From Pseudomonas fluorescens (GTDB lineage Bacteria; Pseudomonadota; Gammaproteobacteria; Pseudomonadales; Pseudomonadaceae): DNA of 64,000 bases. Positions 1 through 8,351 of the stretch are shown here, piece by piece. How positions within the stretch are numbered: position 1 is the stretch's first letter; every line of letters begins with the position of its first letter. The translations under genes were made by a program, and so were the position numbers. The notes beneath the pieces are model-generated. The model had not been told where the DNA came from. It was given only the letters and a program-made list of their open reading frames with translations, and did not search any database. The stretch covers positions 806,001 to 870,000 of the forward strand of contig NZ_CABVIY010000001.1 in NCBI RefSeq assembly GCF_902498195.1. Reading direction: 5' to 3'.

Positions 1-477
1 CTTGAGCAGCAAGCGGTAGGAAAACGCCACGTCGTAGGCGGTGATCGGCGTGCCATCGTGAAAGCGCGCCTCGGGGCGCAGGTTGAACACCACCCAGCTG
101 CGATCCTCGCTGTACTCCACCGATTGGGCGATCAAGCCATAGCTGGACGTGGGTTCGTCCCCGGAAGGCGCGTACTGGCCTGTGCCCACCATCAACGGTT
201 CGTTGAGTTCGTTGATGCCGTATTGCAAGAAATTCGGCGTGGCCACCGGGCTGGTGCCCTTGAAGGTGTAGGGGTTGAGCGTATCGAAGGTGCCAAACGC
301 CATGACCCGCAACGTGCCGCCCTTGGGCGCTTGCGGGTTGACCCAGTCGAAGTGGGTAAATCTGGCCGGGTACTTGAGCATGCCGAACTGCGCGTAACCA
401 TGGCTTTCGCTGATCGTCGCGCTTGCGGTGGAGCTCAAGGCCAGGCTGATCAGGAGCGAGAGGAGGGGACGCTTCAA
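1..477 (-). CDS. Periplasmic peptide/solute-binding protein, SBP family 5 (3' part missing)
   Basis: This is the N-terminal part (about 159 residues) of a family 5 extracellular solute-binding protein of a peptide-type ABC importer; the rest lies beyond the left edge. The translation begins KRPLLSLLISLALSSTASA, a classic signal peptide with an A-S-A cleavage site, and continues with the family hallmarks GYAQFGMLKYPARF, a phenylalanine-rich TFDTLNPYTFKG stretch and RFHDGTPITAYDV. No ATG fits. I chose the TTG at 477 because an in-frame stop lies about 80 bases upstream and the signal peptide starts there. The YejA-like opening suggests uptake of oligopeptides or microcin-like peptides, but the substrate cannot be read from the sequence. 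The gene is transcribed in the same direction as mltD, with a terminator in between. Confidence 0.85.
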   Translation of the reverse strand, partial: MKRPLLSLLISLALSSTASATISESHGYAQFGMLKYPARFTHFDWVNPQAPKGGTLRVMAFGTFDTLNPYTFKGTSPVATPNFLQYGINELNEPLMVGTGQYAPSGDEPTSSYGLIAQSVEYSEDRSWVVFNLRPEARFHDGTPITAYDVAFSYRLLLK

Positions 478-585
478 GTAAGGAATCCGATCCAGGCGGC
501 TTGGGCTAGTGGCCCGTACAGTAACAGCTTGTATGGACAGGAAAAAGACGGCGGTTTAATGCGCGCTTAATTGCACCCGCAGATG

Positions 586-620
586 CCTCGTAGCCGCAGG
601 CCTTGCCAGCGGCTACGAGG
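586..620. repeat. Perfect 12-bp palindrome, REP-like
   Basis: CCTCGTAGCCGC (586-597) and its exact complement (609-620) flank an 11-base loop in the gap between the solute-binding gene and mltD. The GTAGCCGC core resembles one class of Pseudomonas REP unit. No T-run follows on either strand, so it is probably a REP element and not a terminator. Confidence 0.6.
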
Positions 621-641
621 ATCGGGGGCAGGTGCGGAGCC

Positions 642-667
642 AAAAAAAGCCCCTCGTTTGAGGGGCT
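642..667 (-). terminator. Rho-independent terminator of mltD
   Basis: An 8-bp GC-rich stem (AGCCCCTC / GAGGGGCT, 648-655 with 660-667) is followed on the minus strand by seven T. It lies 5 bases past the mltD stop codon. Confidence 0.9.
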
Positions 668-671
668 CGTT

Positions 672-2114
672 TTAGTGCGGGTTGGAAACCGTCAGCATCT
701 GACCCGGTTTCAGTGCCTGGCCAACGCGCGGATTCCAGCGCTTGAGGTGCTGCATTTCAACGTTGAAACGCTTGGCCACGATGTACAGTGAGTCGCCTTG
801 CTGAACCTTGTACTGGGACTGAGGCTTCTTGCTCTCGCCCTTGCTCTTGGCCGCGACCACGGTATTGATGCGCCCCGAGCCGCGTTTGCTGGTGTCCTGC
901 ATGACCAGGGTCTGGCCGGGCTTGAGGTTCTTGCCGCTCAACTTGTTCCAGCGTTGCAGGTCCTTGACCTCAACATCGTTGGCCTTGGCGATGGAGCCCA
1001 GGCTGTCGCCGCGCTTGACCCGGTAGCTGCGCTTGAGGCTCGCCACTGCGGTGTTGTCCGCGCCATCGAACACCGGCTTGAACGATTTCTTGCTGATCAG
1101 CTCTTCAGGCCGCATGGTCTGCAGGCTGGTGGTCAGCAGCTGTGCCTTGGACGTCGGCACCAGCAGATGCTGGGGTCCGTCGATGGTGGTGCGCTGTTTG
1201 AAGGCCGGGTTGAGCTGGAACAGTTCGTCTTCGTCGATGTTGGCCACCGCGGCAACCTTGGACAGGTCCATGCGCTGGTTGATTTCGACGACCTGGAAAT
1301 ACGGTTCGTTGGCGATCGGGTTGAGGTTCACACCGTAGGCTTCGGGCGACATCACCACTTGCGAGAGTGCCAGCAGCTTGGGCACGTAGGCCTGTGTCTC
1401 GGAAGGCAGCGGCAGGTTCCAGTAGTCGGTGGGCAGGCCGAGCTTTTCATTACGCTCGATGGCCCGGCTGACCGTGCCTTCGCCGGCATTGTAGGCGGCC
1501 AGGGCCAACAGCCAGTCACCGTTGAACATGTCGTGCAGGCGCGACAGGTAGTCCATTGCGGCCGTGGTCGAAGCGGTGATGTCGCGACGGCCATCATAGA
1601 AACGGGTTTGACGCAGGTTGTAATAACGCCCGGTGGACGGGATGAATTGCCACAAGCCCGACGCATCGGCCCGGGAGTAGGCCATGGGGTTGTAGGAACT
1701 TTCAATCATCGGCAACAGCGCCAGTTCCAGCGGCATGTTGCGTTCTTCAAGGCGTTCGACGATGTAGTGGATGTAGAGGCTGCCGCGTTCGCCGCCGTTT
1801 TCGAGATAGGACGGATTGCTGGCAAACCACAGGCGCTGCTGTTCGATGCGCGGGTTGACGCCGACGCCGTCCTGCAACTGGAAGCCCTGGCGCATGCGTT
1901 CCCAGACGTCCTGGGGCACCTGCGGGCTCGGCTTTTCGCTGATCCAGACGGGCTTCTGCTTGGCACGTGCGGCAATATTCGGAGTGTGCGCCGCATCGGT
2001 CTGCGGCACATGGCTGGAACAGCCTGCCAATGTCGCGGACACAACCACCGCTATGGCTTGTGCCAGGCGGGTCAAGGCGTCCGAATTGATGGCTTTGCGA
2101 ATAGATGACGACAT
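672..2114 (-). CDS. mltD: Membrane-bound lytic murein transglycosylase D, two LysM domains
   Basis: MltD cleaves the glycan strands of peptidoglycan, forming 1,6-anhydromuramic ends, and acts from the inner face of the outer membrane. The 480-residue product has a lipoprotein signal with the lipobox LAGC (Cys32). A family 23 transglycosylase domain follows, with the catalytic Glu138 in PMIESSYNP and the motif SGLWQFIPSTG. Two C-terminal LysM domains (YRVKRGDSLGSIAKAN and YKVQQGDSLYIVAKRF, about residues 370-480) bind glycan. The ATG at 2114 is preferred over the one at 2138 because it places the lipobox at normal distance. gloB lies upstream on the same strand but about 100 bases away. The order mltD-gloB-methyltransferase-rnhA-dnaQ is conserved in pseudomonads. 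Confidence 0.95.
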   Translation of the reverse strand: MSSSIRKAINSDALTRLAQAIAVVVSATLAGCSSHVPQTDAAHTPNIAARAKQKPVWISEKPSPQVPQDVWERMRQGFQLQDGVGVNPRIEQQRLWFASNPSYLENGGERGSLYIHYIVERLEERNMPLELALLPMIESSYNPMAYSRADASGLWQFIPSTGRYYNLRQTRFYDGRRDITASTTAAMDYLSRLHDMFNGDWLLALAAYNAGEGTVSRAIERNEKLGLPTDYWNLPLPSETQAYVPKLLALSQVVMSPEAYGVNLNPIANEPYFQVVEINQRMDLSKVAAVANIDEDELFQLNPAFKQRTTIDGPQHLLVPTSKAQLLTTSLQTMRPEELISKKSFKPVFDGADNTAVASLKRSYRVKRGDSLGSIAKANDVEVKDLQRWNKLSGKNLKPGQTLVMQDTSKRGSGRINTVVAAKSKGESKKPQSQYKVQQGDSLYIVAKRFNVEMQHLKRWNPRVGQALKPGQMLTVSNPH

Positions 2115-2213
2115 TGGCTGGAAGTGAGTTCCGGGCAAAAATGTCGGGCGATTCTAGAAAGCGCACCCCTAACGGTCAACCATTCATGATTTTTGCACCA
2201 TCGTCCAAGCTAT

Positions 2214-2981
2214 TTAGAACGTGTCTTTCCAAGCCCTCAGCGTCGCAAAAACCATATCGGGCGCAGAGTTATCGGTGCCGGTCCGTTCGTCCGCTTTTTC
2301 TTTAACGGATGTTTCACCGGTGCGCAAAAACGGATTGGTGCGCTTTTCCAGGGCGACCGTGGACGGCAGCGTGATGATCCCGGCTTCCCGCTGGCGGGTC
2401 ACCGTGGCCAGGCGTTCGAGGGTGTCCGGGTTGCCCGGTTCGACGGCGGCGGCGAAGCGCAGGTTGCTCAGGGTGTATTCGTGGGTGCAGTACACCTGAG
2501 TGTCTTCGGGCAGGGCGGCGAGACGCGACAGCGAGGTGTACATTTGCAGGGGCGTGCCCTCGAACAGGCGCCCGCAACCGGCGGCGAACAGGGTGTCGCC
2601 GCAAAACAGCAGGCCGTGGTGATAGTAGGCGATGTGTCCCAGGGTATGGCCGGGCACGGCGATGATCTCGAAGTCTTGGCCCAGCACGGCGATGCGATCG
2701 TTATCCTTGAGCGCGACGTCCCGCGCCGGAATGCTTTCGCTGGCCGGCCCGTAGACCTTCGCGTCCGTCGCTTTCTTCAGCTGTTCGACGCCGCCGACAT
2801 GGTCATGATGATGGTGAGTGATCAGAATATCGCTCAGCACCCACCCCGGATTAGCCGCGAGCCAGGCCTGGACCGGCGCGGCATCGCCGGGGTCGACCAC
2901 GGCGCAGCGGCGGGTGTGGTGATCTTGTAACAACCAGATGTAGTTGTCGGTAAAGGCGGGCAGGGCACTGATCTGTATCAT
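2214..2981 (-). CDS. gloB: Hydroxyacylglutathione hydrolase (glyoxalase II)
   Basis: GloB hydrolyses S-lactoylglutathione to lactate and glutathione, the second step of methylglyoxal detoxification in the cytoplasm. The 255-residue length matches the family. The start [18 protein letters not shown] is typical, as is the dinuclear metal motif [10 protein letters not shown] of the metallo-beta-lactamase fold. Further metal ligands lie in VPGHTLGH and [13 protein letters not shown], and the glutathione-contact region [13 protein letters not shown] is present. The ATG at 2981 was chosen over one 66 bases upstream because homologous proteins begin MIQI. The gene is divergent from the methyltransferase, so a 65-base gap holds both promoters. 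Confidence 0.95.
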   Translation of the reverse strand: MIQISALPAFTDNYIWLLQDHHTRRCAVVDPGDAAPVQAWLAANPGWVLSDILITHHHHDHVGGVEQLKKATDAKVYGPASESIPARDVALKDNDRIAVLGQDFEIIAVPGHTLGHIAYYHHGLLFCGDTLFAAGCGRLFEGTPLQMYTSLSRLAALPEDTQVYCTHEYTLSNLRFAAAVEPGNPDTLERLATVTRQREAGIITLPSTVALEKRTNPFLRTGETSVKEKADERTGTDNSAPDMVFATLRAWKDTF

Positions 2982-3046
2982 CGTCGGATTCGCCAAGCGG
3001 AAAACAATGGCGCATCTTAGAACTTCCTGGCGCGTTGGAGAATGCA

Positions 3047-3805
3047 ATGACCGATAAAGCGTTCGCTCAGGCTGATCCTGACTGGCTGGCGTTGATCAGC
3101 GCTGCGCGGGAGTGGCTGTCCGGCCCTCTCGGGCAGTTTTTGCTGGATGAGGAACGACGCATGCTCGAGGAAGAGCTGGGTCGTTTTTTTGGCGGCTATC
3201 TGGTGCACTACGGCCCGTCGGCCCAGACGCCGCCGCCGGCGCCGCAGGTCCAGCGCAATGTGCGCCTGGGGGCACCGTTGCCAGGGGTCGAGATTGTCTG
3301 CGAGGAACAAGCCTGGCCGTTGAGCGAGCATGCCGCCGATGTGGTGGTGTTGCAGCATGGACTGGATTTCTGCCTGTCGCCCCACGGCCTGCTACGGGAA
3401 GCCGCGAGCAGCGTGCGGCCTGGCGGGCATCTGGTGATCATCGGGATCAATCCCTGGAGCAGCTGGGGCCTGCGTCACGTGTTTGCCCATGACGCATTGC
3501 GCAAGGCGCGCTGCATTTCCCCGTCGCGGGTGGCCGACTGGCTGAACCTGCTGGGCTTCGCGCTGGAGAAACGGCGCTTCGGGTGCTATCGTCCGCCGCT
3601 CGCTTCCCCGGCCTGGCAAACCCGCCTGGCCGGATGGGAGCGCAAGGCCGGTGACTGGCAACTGGCCGGTGGCGGTTTCTATTTATTGGTGGCGCGCAAG
3701 ATCGTGGTGGGCCTGCGGCCGGTCCGTCAGGAGCGTCGCGAACCGATGGGCAAGCTGATTCCCTTGCCGATGGCCAAGGTCAACCGTCGCCGCATCGAAC
3801 CGTAA
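3047..3805 (+). CDS. Class I SAM-dependent methyltransferase, substrate unknown
   Basis: This is a 252-residue cytoplasmic protein of the methyltransferase type 11 family that sits between gloB and rnhA in many Pseudomonas. The acidic motif [13 protein letters not shown] and the post-motif [15 protein letters not shown] are visible, followed by a [15 protein letters not shown] segment seen in this orthologue group. The N-terminal glycine-rich SAM loop is poorly formed, as is usual for this group. The start at ATG 3047 (MTDKAF) is preferred to 3035 (MENAM) because of homologue starts and the GGAG about 10 bases upstream. I do not know the substrate. The C-terminal basic tail (KVNRRRIEP) may bind nucleic acid, which is speculation. 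Confidence 0.85.
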   Translation: MTDKAFAQADPDWLALISAAREWLSGPLGQFLLDEERRMLEEELGRFFGGYLVHYGPSAQTPPPAPQVQRNVRLGAPLPGVEIVCEEQAWPLSEHAADVVVLQHGLDFCLSPHGLLREAASSVRPGGHLVIIGINPWSSWGLRHVFAHDALRKARCISPSRVADWLNLLGFALEKRRFGCYRPPLASPAWQTRLAGWERKAGDWQLAGGGFYLLVARKIVVGLRPVRQERREPMGKLIPLPMAKVNRRRIEP

Positions 3806-3900
3806 TACCTTCTTTATATTCCCGGCCGGGGTTGTGCCCCGGTCTCGGGCGTCGTCGATCATGGATCGATGAGCCACGGCATTTTTCTGGATAGATTGGC

Positions 3901-4344
3901 ATGAGCGATAGCGTAGAACTGTTCACCGATGGCGCCTGCAAGGGCAACCCTGGCCCCGGCGGCTGGGGCGCGTTGCTGGTGTGCAAGGGCGTTGAAAAGG
4001 AACTCTGGGGCGGCGAAGCCAACACCACCAACAATCGCATGGAGCTGATGGGCGCGATCCGCGGCCTGGAAGAACTCAAGCGCCCATGCGACGTACTGCT
4101 GGTGACCGACTCACAGTATGTGATGAAGGGCATCAACGAGTGGATGGACAACTGGAAAAAGCGCGGCTGGAAAACGGCGGCGAAGGAACCGGTGAAAAAC
4201 GCCGACCTGTGGAAGATGCTCGACGAGCAGGTCAACCGTCACAACGTCACCTGGAAGTGGGTGCGCGGGCACATCGGCCACCATGGCAACGAACGGGCCG
4301 ACCAGTTGGCCAACCGTGGCGTGGATGAAGTGCGCGGATTGTAG
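3901..4344 (+). CDS. rnhA: Ribonuclease HI
   Basis: RNase HI cuts the RNA strand of RNA:DNA hybrids, removing primers and R-loops. The 147-residue protein shows the full catalytic set: Asp in [15 protein letters not shown], Glu in [12 protein letters not shown], Asp in [13 protein letters not shown], and the late His/Asp in [15 protein letters not shown]. The basic helix with [12 protein letters not shown] is the substrate-handle region of the long (E. coli-type) enzymes. dnaQ follows on the same strand, a conserved pairing of two replication-fidelity genes. A REP palindrome begins at the stop codon and separates the two. Confidence 0.97.
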   Translation: MSDSVELFTDGACKGNPGPGGWGALLVCKGVEKELWGGEANTTNNRMELMGAIRGLEELKRPCDVLLVTDSQYVMKGINEWMDNWKKRGWKTAAKEPVKNADLWKMLDEQVNRHNVTWKWVRGHIGHHGNERADQLANRGVDEVRGL

Positions 4345-4428
4345 GAGCTGCCGCAGGCTGCGATCTTTTGATCTTTGTCCACTCAAAAACAAAAGATCGC
4401 AGCCTCGTTGCACTCGGCAGCTCCTACA
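4340..4428. repeat. REP pair (TGTAGGAGCTGC type) between rnhA and dnaQ
   Basis: Two inverted units, TGTAGGAGCTGCCGCAGGCT and its partner ending CAGCTCCTACA, flank a short spacer. The left unit includes the TAG stop codon of rnhA, so the element abuts the coding region directly. Confidence 0.85.
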
Positions 4429-4485
4429 GGGGGCGTGTTAACATTCCGCTTTTTGCACGACTGAATGATTGAGAGCTGAGCACTG

Positions 4486-5244
4486 ATGGCCACCAGATCC
4501 GTTGTACTCGATACCGAAACCACCGGCATGCCGGTGACCGACGGCCACCGGATTATCGAAATCGGCTGTGTCGAGTTGATCGGTCGGCGCCTGACGGGCC
4601 GGCATTTTCACGTTTACCTGCAACCGGACCGCGAAAGTGACGAAGGCGCCATCGGCGTCCACGGCATCACCAATGAATTCCTGGTGGGCAAGCCGCGTTT
4701 CGCCGAGGTGGCCGAAGAATTCTTCGAGTTCATCAAGGGCGCGCAGCTGATCATCCATAACGCGGCGTTCGACGTTGGTTTCATCAACAACGAATTCGCG
4801 CTGATGGGCCAGCACGATCGCGCGGACATCACGCAGCACTGCTCGATCCTCGACACCCTGATGATGGCCCGGGAACGTCACCCGGGGCAGCGCAACAGCC
4901 TCGACGCCCTGTGCAAACGCTATGGCGTCGACAACTCCGGCCGTGAATTGCACGGCGCCTTGCTCGACTCCGAGATCCTCGCCGACGTCTACCTGACCAT
5001 GACCGGCGGCCAGACCAGCCTGTCCCTGGCCGGCAACGCGTCCGATGGCAACGGCTCCGGTGAAGGCGCGGACAACTCGGCCACCGAAATTCGTCGCCTG
5101 CCGGCGGACCGCAACCGCACCCGCATCATTCACGCCAGCGAAGACGATCTGGCGCGGCACGCGGCGCGCCTGGAAATCATCAGCAAGTCGGCCGGGGCTC
5201 CGGCGCTGTGGTTGCAATTGGCCGAGGCTGAAGCGCAGGTTTAG
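4486..5244 (+). CDS. dnaQ: DNA polymerase III epsilon subunit (3'-5' proofreading exonuclease)
   Basis: DnaQ is the proofreading subunit of the replicative polymerase core. The 252-residue protein has all DEDDh motifs: Exo I VLDTETTGM (Asp and Glu), Exo II HNAAFDVGFINNEF (Asp), and Exo III HGALLDSEILADVY (His and Asp). The segment after residue 185 (ATEIRRLPADRNR onward) corresponds to the C-terminal tail that contacts the alpha subunit. The length is normal. The ATG at 4486 follows GAGCTGAG at a workable distance. It is paired with rnhA as in other Gammaproteobacteria. Confidence 0.97.
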   Translation: MATRSVVLDTETTGMPVTDGHRIIEIGCVELIGRRLTGRHFHVYLQPDRESDEGAIGVHGITNEFLVGKPRFAEVAEEFFEFIKGAQLIIHNAAFDVGFINNEFALMGQHDRADITQHCSILDTLMMARERHPGQRNSLDALCKRYGVDNSGRELHGALLDSEILADVYLTMTGGQTSLSLAGNASDGNGSGEGADNSATEIRRLPADRNRTRIIHASEDDLARHAARLEIISKSAGAPALWLQLAEAEAQV

Positions 5245-5254
5245 GTCGTTTGGG

Positions 5255-5357
5255 AAAGATCGCAGCCTCGTTTCACTCGACAGCTCCTACAGGGGAATGC
5301 GAATACCTGTAGGAGCTGTGTAGGAGCTGTCGAGTGAAACGAGGCTGCGATCTCTTT
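5255..5357. repeat. REP palindrome with internal tandem duplication
   Basis: This is an inverted pair of the GATCGCAGCCTCG...CAGCTCCTACA unit. One arm contains TGTAGGAGCTG twice in tandem (5308-5318 and 5319-5329), so the palindrome is asymmetric. It separates dnaQ from ldcA. Confidence 0.85.
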
Positions 5358-5466
5358 GGCGCACCGATGACCCATTTCGGGGCACGATGCTCGCCACATC
5401 CGCTTCAACCCTCTACCCTGAGGTGATTGGCAGGCTCTGTTCTGCCGCCTCAGGACACTGAGCCAC

Positions 5467-7722
5467 ATGTATAAAGATCTGAAATTCCCGGTCCTGATCG
5501 TCCACCGCGACATCAAGGCCGACACCGTCGCCGGCGATCGCGTGCGGGGCATCGCCCGGGAGCTGGAACAGGAAGGTTTCAGCATCGTTTCGGCGGTGGA
5601 TTACACCGAAGGGCGCCTGGTCGCCTCGACGCATCACGGTCTCTCCTGCATGTTGATCGCCGCCGAAGACGCCAGCGCCCACTCGCATTTGTTGCAGAAT
5701 ATGGCTGAATTGATCGGCCTCGCGCGCGTGCGCGCCCCGGACTTGCCGATCTTCGCCCTCGGCGAGCAAGTGACCCTGGAAAACGCACCCGCCGACGCCA
5801 TGGCCGAGCTCAATCAGCTGCGCGGCATTCTCTACCTGTTCGAAGACACTGTGCCCTTTCTCGCCCGGCAGGTGGCGCGGGCGGCGCGCAAGTACCTGGA
5901 CGGGCTGCTGCCGCCGTTCTTCAAGGCGCTGGTGCAGCACACCGCAGATTCCAACTATTCCTGGCACACCCCCGGTCATGGCGGGGGCGTGGCCTATCAC
6001 AAAAGCCCGGTGGGTCAGGCCTTCCACCAGTTCTTTGGGGAAAACACCCTGCGATCGGACCTGTCGGTGTCGGTGCCCGAACTCGGTTCGTTGCTCGATC
6101 ACACCGGGCCGCTGGCAGAAGCCGAAGCCCGGGCGGCGCGCAACTTCGGCGCCGACCACACGTTCTTCGTGATCAACGGCACCTCGACCGCGAACAAGAT
6201 CGTCTGGCACTCCATGGTGGCACGCGATGACCTGGTGCTGGTGGATCGCAACTGCCACAAGTCAGTGCTGCACTCGATCATCATGACCGGCGCCATCCCG
6301 TTGTACCTGTGCCCGGAGCGCAATGAACTGGGGATCATCGGTCCGATTCCCCTGAGTGAATTCAGCTTGGAGTCGATCCGCGCCAAGATCGACGCCAGCC
6401 CGCTGACCCAGGGCCGGGCGCCCAAGGTCAAGCTGGCGGTGGTGACCAATTCGACCTATGACGGCCTCTGCTACAACGCCGAGCTGATCAAGCAGCAACT
6501 GGGCAACAGTGTCGAGGTGCTGCATTTCGATGAGGCGTGGTACGCCTATGCGGCGTTTCACGAGTTTTTCGCCGGACGCTACGGCATGGGCACGGCGCGC
6601 AGCGAAGACAGCCCGCTGGTGTTCACCACCCATTCCACCCACAAGTTGCTGGCGGCCTTCAGCCAGGCGTCGATGATTCACGTGCAGGACGGCGGCGCCC
6701 GGCAGCTGGACCGTGATCGCTTCAACGAAGCCTTCATGATGCACATCTCCACGTCGCCGCAATACGGCATCATCGCCTCGCTGGACGTGGCGTCGGCGAT
6801 GATGGAAGGCGGGGCCGGGCGTTCGCTGTTGCAGGAAATGTTCGATGAAGCCCTGAGCTTTCGCCGGGCACTGGCCAATCTGCGTCAGCACATCGCCGCC
6901 GATGACTGGTGGTTTTCCATTTGGCAGCCGCCGTCGGCGGAAGGGATCGACCGGGTGGTGACCGAGGACTGGCTGCTGCAACCGGAACATGACTGGCACG
7001 GCTTTGGCGGTGTGACAGACGATTACGTATTACTCGACCCGATCAAGGTCACCCTGGTGATGCCAGGCCTGACAGCAGGCGGTGCGCTCAGCGAGCGCGG
7101 AATCCCGGCGGCGGTCGTCAGCAAGTTCCTCTGGGAACGCGGGCTGGTGGTGGAAAAAACCGGGCTGTATTCGTTTTTGGTGCTGTTCTCCATGGGCATC
7201 ACCAAGGGCAAATGGAGCACCTTGCTCACCGAGCTGCTGGAATTCAAGCGCAGCTATGACGCCAACGTCAGCCTGGCAAGCTGCCTGCCGTGCGTGGCGC
7301 AACAGAATGTCGCGCGTTATCAGGGCATGGGCCTGCGCGATCTGTGCGACCAGCTGCACGCCTGCTATCGCGCCAATGCCACGGCCAAACACCTCAAGCG
7401 CATGTACACGGTGCTGCCGGAAATCGCCATGAAGCCGGCTGACGCCTATGATCAATTGGTGCGTGGCGAAGTCGAAGCGGTATCCATTGATGCGCTGGAG
7501 GGGCGTATCGCGGCCGTGATGCTGGTGCCGTATCCGCCGGGTATCCCGTTGATCATGCCTGGCGAGCGTTTTACCGAGTCGACCCGCTCGATCATCGACT
7601 ACCTGGCGTTTGCTCGCACGTTCGATAGCAGTTTCCCGGGGTTCGTCGCCGATGTGCACGGCTTGCAACACGAAGATGAGGGCAATGGACGGCATTACAC
7701 CGTCGATTGCATCAAGGAATGA
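5467..7722 (+). CDS. ldcA: Lysine decarboxylase (Orn/Lys/Arg decarboxylase family, PLP)
   Basis: The enzyme is expected to convert lysine to cadaverine with pyridoxal phosphate. It is 751 residues long, matching P. aeruginosa LdcA, which sits at the same place after dnaQ. The domains in order are an N-terminal receiver-like wing (VLIVHRDIKADT), a linker, and the PLP fold with SWHTPGHGGGVAY, HTFFVINGTSTANK and NCHKSVLHS. The Schiff-base lysine is in THSTHKLLAAFSQASM, and a C-terminal domain follows that contains VPYPPGIPLIMPGER. In P. aeruginosa LdcA is arginine-inducible through ArgR and supports lysine catabolism (recalled, not shown here). Ornithine or arginine as substrate cannot be excluded by eye. 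An acetyltransferase gene follows after 14 bases, so the two are probably cotranscribed. Confidence 0.92.
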   Translation: MYKDLKFPVLIVHRDIKADTVAGDRVRGIARELEQEGFSIVSAVDYTEGRLVASTHHGLSCMLIAAEDASAHSHLLQNMAELIGLARVRAPDLPIFALGEQVTLENAPADAMAELNQLRGILYLFEDTVPFLARQVARAARKYLDGLLPPFFKALVQHTADSNYSWHTPGHGGGVAYHKSPVGQAFHQFFGENTLRSDLSVSVPELGSLLDHTGPLAEAEARAARNFGADHTFFVINGTSTANKIVWHSMVARDDLVLVDRNCHKSVLHSIIMTGAIPLYLCPERNELGIIGPIPLSEFSLESIRAKIDASPLTQGRAPKVKLAVVTNSTYDGLCYNAELIKQQLGNSVEVLHFDEAWYAYAAFHEFFAGRYGMGTARSEDSPLVFTTHSTHKLLAAFSQASMIHVQDGGARQLDRDRFNEAFMMHISTSPQYGIIASLDVASAMMEGGAGRSLLQEMFDEALSFRRALANLRQHIAADDWWFSIWQPPSAEGIDRVVTEDWLLQPEHDWHGFGGVTDDYVLLDPIKVTLVMPGLTAGGALSERGIPAAVVSKFLWERGLVVEKTGLYSFLVLFSMGITKGKWSTLLTELLEFKRSYDANVSLASCLPCVAQQNVARYQGMGLRDLCDQLHACYRANATAKHLKRMYTVLPEIAMKPADAYDQLVRGEVEAVSIDALEGRIAAVMLVPYPPGIPLIMPGERFTESTRSIIDYLAFARTFDSSFPGFVADVHGLQHEDEGNGRHYTVDCIKE

Positions 7723-7736
7723 GGACCTTTCCCAGT

Positions 7737-8351
7737 ATGCAACCTGTCATGAATCCGAATTACCCGGGATTGTCGGTGCGCGTTGCCGACGAAGGCTTTG
7801 CCGCCTACATCTGGGGCAGCGATTTCAGTTTTGAAGTGACGGCCTACGGTGCCCCCGAAATAGGCCAGCCAGTGGAGCAGTGGACGGTCACGCCGATCAC
7901 GCCTTACCGTAAATGCTATGGCATCGATCCTGAAGAATTCAGCAGTTTTCGCGACGCTGCCGACAGTGCGATTTTCATGGCCTGGCTGGACGACGAGCCG
8001 GTGGGGCACCTGGTGATCAGCACCAACTGGAACGGTTTTGCCCATATCGACGAGCTGGCGGTGCATGCCCCGGCGCGACGCCATGGCGTGGCCAAGGCGT
8101 TGCTGGATGTGGCGCAGTTCTGGAGTCGCAAGAAAAAGCTGCCGGGCATCATGCTGGAAACCCAGAACAACAACCTGGGCGCGTGCCGGCTCTATGAGCG
8201 TTGCGGCTATGTGATCGGCGGTATCGATCACATGCGCTATCGCGCCATCGACCCCAATACCGCCGAGGTGGCGCTGTTCTGGTATCGAGTGTTCGATAAC
8301 CCGCTGGAAAGTCCGATCAGTTCGCCATCATCGCCACGGCTTGTTCCGTAA
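7737..8351 (+). CDS. GNAT acetyltransferase resembling streptothricin acetyltransferases
   Basis: This is a 204-residue GNAT N-acetyltransferase. The acetyl-CoA region is VHAPARRHGVAKALLDVA. The block MLETQNNNLGACRLYERCGY, then GGIDHMRYRA and a terminal ALFWYRVF, closely follows the pattern I recall for streptothricin acetyltransferases such as Sat4 (LETQDNNL.AC.FY..CGF, then VD.MLY and FWYLRF). Those enzymes acetylate the beta-lysine moiety of the drug. Position right behind the lysine decarboxylase suggests a lysine- or diamine-like substrate, which is inference. ATG 7737 follows GAGGA; an upstream in-frame ATG at 7707 would overlap ldcA. The 3' end overlaps the convergent LysR gene by 35 bases. 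Confidence 0.8.
   Translation: MQPVMNPNYPGLSVRVADEGFAAYIWGSDFSFEVTAYGAPEIGQPVEQWTVTPITPYRKCYGIDPEEFSSFRDAADSAIFMAWLDDEPVGHLVISTNWNGFAHIDELAVHAPARRHGVAKALLDVAQFWSRKKKLPGIMLETQNNNLGACRLYERCGYVIGGIDHMRYRAIDPNTAEVALFWYRVFDNPLESPISSPSSPRLVP

Noticed and set aside
798-2108. 436-codon plus-strand frame opposite mltD
   Set aside because: It is the antisense shadow of a confidently identified gene; its protein is rich in Gly, Leu, His and Gln and has no domain pattern.
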